From JANLTP01 sp031363055 (GTDB lineage: Bacteria; Pseudomonadota; Gammaproteobacteria; Burkholderiales; Burkholderiaceae_E), in NCBI GenBank assembly GCA_031363055.1, contig JANLTP010000140.1, positions 6,897-70,896 of the forward strand: a DNA stretch of 64,000 nt, given 5' to 3'. The translations under genes were made by a program, and so were the position numbers. The notes beneath the pieces were generated by a model that worked only from the letters and a program-made list of their open reading frames with translations, did not search any database and was not told the origin of the DNA. Below, in pieces: positions 60,159-64,000 of this stretch (position 1 is the first letter of the stretch; each line of letters begins with the position of its first letter).

Positions 60159-60614
60159 ATGACCAGCCATCGTCGAGTGCAATACGCACGCAGCTTCAAA
60201 GCAGTGTTGCTTGCTTTATCTGTGAGCAATAGTGTTGCGTTCGCCCTCTGCACCAGCCCGGTCAATCCTGACGCAACCGACCCGGCGATACGCGGCAAGG
60301 TAGTGGGTACCTGGTACAGCGAAAATCCGAATCCGCAGCTCGGTATGGTCCAGCGCTTGTACCAGACGTTTTCTGCGAACGGACTGTTCGAGTATCGCGA
60401 CCAGACCTGCGGCAATATTCAAGGTGTGCCTTGCTCGCAGAACTCGGGTCACGGCAGTTGGAACGCGCAACGGCAGGCGGACGGCTGGATATATGTCCGG
60501 GTGCAGTTCAGCGATTTGCATCGCACGAATGAATGTACGGGTTGGGCTGCCATGTTTCCGGACCCGAACACGATGGTGATGTCGAATAACTCGCGCGCGA
60601 AGCGCGTTCAGTAG
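60159..60614 (+). CDS. Small exported protein of unknown function
   Basis: The 151-residue protein has a basic N-terminus and hydrophobic core (SFKAVLLALSVSNSVAFALC), a likely signal peptide, and a mature part with several Cys and Trp residues: VVGTWYSENPNPQLG, FSANGLFEYRDQTCG and VRVQFSDLHRTNECTGW. The GTWYS...FEYRD pattern is reminiscent of lipocalin-like or META-like small periplasmic beta proteins, but no family can be named. ATG 60159 is the first Met; an upstream TTG (60138) is in frame. It is downstream of the phospho-signalling cluster on the same strand. Confidence 0.65.
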   Translation: MTSHRRVQYARSFKAVLLALSVSNSVAFALCTSPVNPDATDPAIRGKVVGTWYSENPNPQLGMVQRLYQTFSANGLFEYRDQTCGNIQGVPCSQNSGHGSWNAQRQADGWIYVRVQFSDLHRTNECTGWAAMFPDPNTMVMSNNSRAKRVQ

Positions 60615-60706
60615 ACGTTGTCCAGTAGGCGGTGTGCGAAAACGGCGTGCAGAAAACGGTGCGTTGGATTTTGGTCTCTTGACTCTCGTTGAATGGAGTA
60701 CTCGAA

Positions 60707-60970
60707 ATGGAAATGAATGAACAGCAGACCGGCGCGCCTCGAAGCGATCAATCGTGCGACGATCAACAGGGCAGCTACCTCATGCATCGCCGCAGGAGTC
60801 TGAAGATGGCGCTCTTCGGTGCTGCAGGAGTAGTGGCCACTGCTGTGGCTGCGAGCGCTGCGCACGCCGGCTACGGCGCGTGTTCGATTTCAGGTTGCCC
60901 CTGCAAAGGCTATATGGGCAGCGCCCAGCTTTGCCAGAATTGCGGGCATCAGTATGGAGCCCACTGGTAG
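60707..60970 (+). CDS. Exported Cys-rich mini-protein with Tat-like signal
   Basis: The 87-residue protein has a polar N-terminus, then HRRRSLKMALFGAAGVVATAVAA, a twin-arginine-type signal ending in AHA. The predicted mature chain is only about 32 residues (from GYGACSISGCPCKGYMG to CGHQYGAHW) and contains five Cys and two His, arranged C-x4-C-x-C and C-x2-C-G-H, like a compact zinc ribbon. ATGGAG serves as ribosome binding site for ATG 60707. Tat export would suit a protein that folds around metal in the cytoplasm. No function is known. Confidence 0.65.
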   Translation: MEMNEQQTGAPRSDQSCDDQQGSYLMHRRRSLKMALFGAAGVVATAVAASAAHAGYGACSISGCPCKGYMGSAQLCQNCGHQYGAHW

Positions 60971-61109
60971 GTTGACCAGGGTCGCGCAAGTCGGCGTCGT
61001 CTTCTGATTTTCGGTCGTCCCAGCAGTTCCTAATCCCTGACTTTGTCCAGGACAATGGCTTGGCGGTTTTCGGTCTCGGCTAACATCAAGTTAACCAGAG
61101 GGGATTACC

Positions 61110-61835
61110 GTGGACATGAAGGTCAACCATTCAACGATTGATAGCGAAGCAGATTCCGCGTCTGGGGTACCGCTGTCCGAGAGAATTCGCGATCGCCTGC
61201 GCAACGCTGACCAGCGATTTTTCGCCAACGACAACATTTCCGAATTTATCCAGGAAGGCGAACTCGACGGCTTGTTGGCCGAGGTGCAGGGCAAGTTGAC
61301 GGGCGTTCTCGAAAGTCTGGTCATCGACATCGAAAATGACCACAACACACAAGACACCGCCCGCCGGGTGGCCAAAATGTTTGTCCGCGAGGTATTCGCG
61401 GGCCGTTATGCGCCGATGCCCGCCATTACCGAGTTCCCGAACGCGACGCACCTGAATGAACTCATGATCGTCGGCCCATTGACGGTTCGAAGTGCCTGCT
61501 CACATCATCTCTGTCCCATCATGGGAAAGCTCTGGATTGGCGTCATGCCGAATGCCGAGTCAAATCTGATCGGACTGTCGAAGTTTGCGCGGATTGCTGA
61601 CTGGATCATGAGCCGACCGCAAATCCAGGAAGAAGCTATTTCCGAGCTTGCCAATGTGCTCGAGGAACGGATTCGTCCCGATGGTCTCGCGGTCGTGATG
61701 GAAGCCAGTCACTTTTGCATGCAATGGCGCGGCGTCAAGGATATTGATGCCAAGATGACCAATAGTGTGATGCGCGGCAGTTTTCTGACCGACTCGGCGC
61801 TGCGACGCGAGTTTTTGTCGTTGCGCTCGGTTTAG
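61110..61835 (+). CDS. folE: GTP cyclohydrolase I
   Basis: The 241-residue enzyme makes 7,8-dihydroneopterin triphosphate from GTP. Zinc-site motif TVRSACSHHLCPIMGKLWIGV, then LIGLSKFARIADW and MEASHFCMQWRGV are all present. GTG 61110 is used because AGAGGGG lies six bases upstream; ATG 61116 would also fit. It stands alone, not in a folate operon. The next 3' neighbour is a minus-strand pseudogene overlapping its last bases. Confidence 0.94.
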   Translation: MDMKVNHSTIDSEADSASGVPLSERIRDRLRNADQRFFANDNISEFIQEGELDGLLAEVQGKLTGVLESLVIDIENDHNTQDTARRVAKMFVREVFAGRYAPMPAITEFPNATHLNELMIVGPLTVRSACSHHLCPIMGKLWIGVMPNAESNLIGLSKFARIADWIMSRPQIQEEAISELANVLEERIRPDGLAVVMEASHFCMQWRGVKDIDAKMTNSVMRGSFLTDSALRREFLSLRSV

Positions 61836-62051
61836 CCGCCCAAGGGTGCCGCTGGCGTGCAAAGCTCAACAAGCGTTCCATCGGGACAACGCACATACGA
61901 CAAGGTTTGCCCCCAAGGTTTGGACTCCGGTGCATTAAGCTCTGTCGCTCCCGCAGCCAGTGCTGCGGCGTGAAAGGCCGAACGCCTTCTCAAAGAAATC
62001 AAGCGACTCTCCGACGTTGGGAACATAGGTGATGGTGTAGCCGTACTTCAT
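61832..62051 (-). pseudogene. Collapsed VOC-family (glyoxalase-like) protein
   Basis: On the minus strand, ATG 62051 begins MKYGYTITYVPNVGESLDFF and EKAFGLSRR, a normal VOC N-terminus, and then goes out of frame. A second frame continues with FHAAALAAGATELNAPESKP and WGQTLSYVRCPDGTLVELCTP, a normal VOC C-terminus, ending at 61832. An intact single-domain VOC protein has about 120-130 residues; the two parts together cover about 65. The middle half has been removed, with a frameshift at the junction. Confidence 0.8.
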
Positions 62052-62093
62052 GAGTGCTGCTGAAGGTGGGGTCTAGCAGTAAGTTGGATTGGG

Positions 62094-62756
62094 TCAGCGC
62101 GTTTCGTACTTTTGCAGGCGGTCCGACTCAATGACTTCAATGCCGGCCCCGGCGCGAACGGCGGCGTCGATCATCGCCTTGGCGACGGCAACATCGGATA
62201 TCGGTCGGTAGCGGGCCGGGATCAATGCCGAAATCGGTCCGCTGATCGCCAGTACCAATCGCTCGCCGAGTCGATGCTCGCCACGATCACCCGTCAACAT
62301 CGACGGTCGAATGATACTCACGCTCGCATAGCCGAGTTGGCTGACCGCCGCTTCCACTTCGCCTTTGACTCGGCTATAGAACACGCCCGATTTTGAATTG
62401 GCGCCCATCGCCGAGACCAACAAAAATTGCTCTGCACCGGCCTGGCGGGCGCTCGCGGCAAACGCCAGCACGTAGCCGTAGTCAACCCGTCGAAAGGCGT
62501 CCTTTGAGCCTGCCACCTTGATGGTCGTGCCGAGGCAGCAGAATGCATCGTCTACTTTTGGCAGACGCTGTTGCGCGAGCGACTCGAAGTCAATGATTTG
62601 CTCGGTCAAGCGGGCGTGCTTGACCGTCAGCGGTTTGCGTACCAGTGCGGTGACTTTGCTGTAATGATCGCTTGCCAACAACTGCTGCAAAACTTGTTTG
62701 CCGACCAAGCCACTGGCACCCGCCAGCAACGCTGTGCGAACCGGAACCTTGTTCAT
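62094..62756 (-). CDS. NAD(P)-binding atypical short-chain dehydrogenase (HTATIP2/YbjT-like)
   Basis: The 220-residue protein has the dinucleotide motif TALLAGASGLVGKQVLQQLL, the DDAFCCLGTTIKVAGSKDAFRRVDYGYVLAFA segment and FLLVSAMGANSKSGVFYSRVKGEVE, with the YxxxK pair in the last. These features place it with NAD(P)H-binding proteins related to human HTATIP2 and bacterial YbjT-like proteins. The substrate is unknown. It follows the iorA-type gene on the same strand after 52 bp. Confidence 0.85.
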   Translation of the reverse strand: MNKVPVRTALLAGASGLVGKQVLQQLLASDHYSKVTALVRKPLTVKHARLTEQIIDFESLAQQRLPKVDDAFCCLGTTIKVAGSKDAFRRVDYGYVLAFAASARQAGAEQFLLVSAMGANSKSGVFYSRVKGEVEAAVSQLGYASVSIIRPSMLTGDRGEHRLGERLVLAISGPISALIPARYRPISDVAVAKAMIDAAVRAGAGIEVIESDRLQKYETR

Positions 62757-62808
62757 CGGACAACGACCGACCGGTTGGCCGGCGAGAATCGCGTCGACCG
62801 AATCGGCC

Positions 62809-63267
62809 TCACGATTGCAGGCGCTCAGACGCTTGGCGAATCGCCTGCCGAATGCGCGGATAGGTTCCGCAGCGACATAAATTGCCGGACATGGCGGCGT
62901 CGACGTCGGCGTCGCTGGGTTTGGGATTGCTGGCTAGCAGGGCGGTGGCCGCCATGATCTGGCCGGATTGGCAATAGCCACACTGGACGACGTCGATGTC
63001 GATCCAGGCCTGTCGTACCGCTTGGGCAGCAGGGCCACTCAAGCCTTCAATGGTCGTGATCTTTTTGCCAGCGATCGCCGACACCGGTGTCACACAAGAG
63101 CGCGACGGCGCGCCATCGATGTAGACCGTGCAGGCGCCGCACAGCGCCATGCCGCAGCCAAATTTGGTGCCGGTCATGTTCAGCAACTGACGAATCGCCC
63201 AGAGCAGCGGCGTATCGGCTTCGGTGTCGATTTCGACGTCCTTGCCATTGACGTTGAGCTTGATCAT
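62809..63267 (-). CDS. iorA: Isoquinoline 1-oxidoreductase alpha subunit-like (2Fe-2S) protein
   Basis: The 152-residue protein carries both [2Fe-2S] clusters of the small subunit of molybdenum hydroxylases: GCGMALCGACTVYIDG with the plant-ferredoxin-type cysteines, and the C-terminal QCGYCQSGQIM and GNLCRCGTYPRIRQAI. It passes electrons from the molybdopterin subunit encoded immediately upstream. The gene order on this strand is large subunit, then small subunit. ModABC in the same window could supply molybdate. Confidence 0.92.
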   Translation of the reverse strand: MIKLNVNGKDVEIDTEADTPLLWAIRQLLNMTGTKFGCGMALCGACTVYIDGAPSRSCVTPVSAIAGKKITTIEGLSGPAAQAVRQAWIDIDVVQCGYCQSGQIMAATALLASNPKPSDADVDAAMSGNLCRCGTYPRIRQAIRQASERLQS

Positions 63268-63352
63268 TCGGATATTCCAGTACGGGTTGGTGATTGCTGG
63301 TGGACGCGCTTCGAGACTGCATGCGCGCGCGATCCAGTGCGATCAAAGTGCG

Positions 63353-64000
63353 TCATGCCGGCAGCTTGAGTGGCAAACTGCGCAGCCGTTGACCGTTCAA
63401 CGCAAATAGCGCGTTGGCCAGGGCCGGCGCCACCGGTGGCAACCCGGGCTCGCCAATACCTTCCGGATGCGATTGGCTGGCGATGATGTGCGTCTCGATG
63501 ACCGGCGCTTCATTGAATCGCAACATCGCATAATCGTGGTAATTACTTTGCTGCACCTGACCCTTGTCGAGCGTGATTTCGCCATACAGCGCTGCCGACA
63601 ATCCGAAAATGACTGCGCTTTCGATCTGTTGTCTGATGATGTTCGGATTCACCGCGAAACCGCAGTCGAGCGCACAGACCACGCGATGTACGCGAATGTT
63701 TTTTTCCTTGTCGATCGATACTTCGAGCACCTCGGCGACGATCGTACCGAAGGATTCATGCAAGGCGATGCCGCGCGCTTTTTTCGCGCCGTCGGCGGCT
63801 GGCGCCAGTGCCTGACCCCAACCCGATTTCTCGGCGGCGAGCTTTAACACGGCCAGATGACGCGGGTGTTTGAGCAGCAGCGAAGCACGAAAAGCGACCG
63901 GATCCATCTTCGCTTCATTCGCCGCTTCATCGACAAACGATTCCTTGAAGAAGGCCTGATGTGAATGGCCAACCGCGCGCCAGAAGCCAACCGGTATGGG
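63353..64000 (-). CDS. iorB: Isoquinoline 1-oxidoreductase beta subunit-like molybdopterin protein (3' part; 5' end outside window)
   Basis: The frame is open through the right edge of the window; about 215 C-terminal residues are visible. VGFWRAVGHSHQAFFKESFVDE and the RASLLLKHPR stretch, followed by VVCALDCGFAVNPNIIRQQIESAVIFGLSAALYGEI and SHPEGIGEPGLPPVAPALANA, are the IorB/xanthine-dehydrogenase-family molybdopterin-binding C-terminus; the conserved catalytic Glu is expected in the GEPGLPP motif. The protein hydroxylates N-heterocycles or aldehydes in known relatives. The substrate here is unknown. Confidence 0.92.
   Translation of the reverse strand, partial: PIPVGFWRAVGHSHQAFFKESFVDEAANEAKMDPVAFRASLLLKHPRHLAVLKLAAEKSGWGQALAPAADGAKKARGIALHESFGTIVAEVLEVSIDKEKNIRVHRVVCALDCGFAVNPNIIRQQIESAVIFGLSAALYGEITLDKGQVQQSNYHDYAMLRFNEAPVIETHIIASQSHPEGIGEPGLPPVAPALANALFALNGQRLRSLPLKLPA

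Overview
The window looks like chromosome of a betaproteobacterium, most likely Burkholderiales or a close relative. The reasons are a Bug/TctC-type receptor with TctB and TctA, two branched-chain-amino-acid-type (Liv) ABC systems, a phenylacetate-CoA-ligase-like gene beside one of them, a prkA-yeaH-spoVR stress operon, an isoquinoline-oxidoreductase-type molybdoenzyme, and a moderately high GC content judged by eye. No rRNA, tRNA or CRISPR array was seen. Taxonomy rests on gene content only.

Left part (1-14813). After the 3' end of a patatin/surface-antigen gene and a repeat-rich gap, a tightly overlapping minus-strand operon encodes an FMN-dependent 2-hydroxy-acid dehydrogenase, a metallo-beta-lactamase-fold hydrolase, a DUF169-like protein and a beta-lactamase-fold serine hydrolase, preceded by a LysR regulator. 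Diverging from it is a complete Liv-type ABC importer (receptor, LivH, LivM, LivG, LivF). A collapsed TAXI-TRAP receptor pseudogene and a complete TctCBA transporter follow. Together they look like an uptake-and-hydrolysis locus for an unknown ester, lactone or hydroxy acid.

Middle part (14814-45457). This holds spoVR-yeaH-prkA, an LLM-class flavin monooxygenase, ettA, yceH, a carboxymuconolactone-decarboxylase-family gene, and a two-component pair resembling PdsR/PdsS of the proteobacterial dedicated sortase system but with no sortase in the window. Next come galU-ugd, two decayed genes, and tandem truncated hemoglobins divergent from an XRE-AAA-TPR regulator. IS91/IS5 transposase remnants, a motA without motB, a vapBC-type pair, srkA, a 3-hydroxyacyl-CoA dehydrogenase, a TPMT-like methyltransferase, a double thioredoxin-fold protein, modE-modABC and a Crp/Fnr regulator complete it.

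Right part (45458-64000). A seven-gene operon (acyl-CoA ligase, LivG, LivH, LivM, receptor, LivF, second CoA ligase) faces the Crp/Fnr gene across a region with a perfect 17-bp palindrome. It is followed by the most unusual locus: a zinc-ribbon-bearing Ser/Thr kinase, a PP2C phosphatase, a PrsW-like membrane protease, a TerY-like vWA protein and a membrane protein with a Pro/Gln-rich linker. The kinase and the PrsW-like protein appear to share a C-terminal domain. Then come two exported small proteins, folE, a collapsed VOC pseudogene, an NAD(P)-binding protein and the iorA/iorB-type genes, the last cut by the window end.

Two themes cut across regions. Several genes are reduced to their two ends by internal deletions: the TAXI receptor, an FAD/NAD oxidoreductase, a VOC protein and the transposases. 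Short perfect or near-perfect tandem duplications of 12-37 bp are scattered through gene starts, linkers and intergenic spaces.
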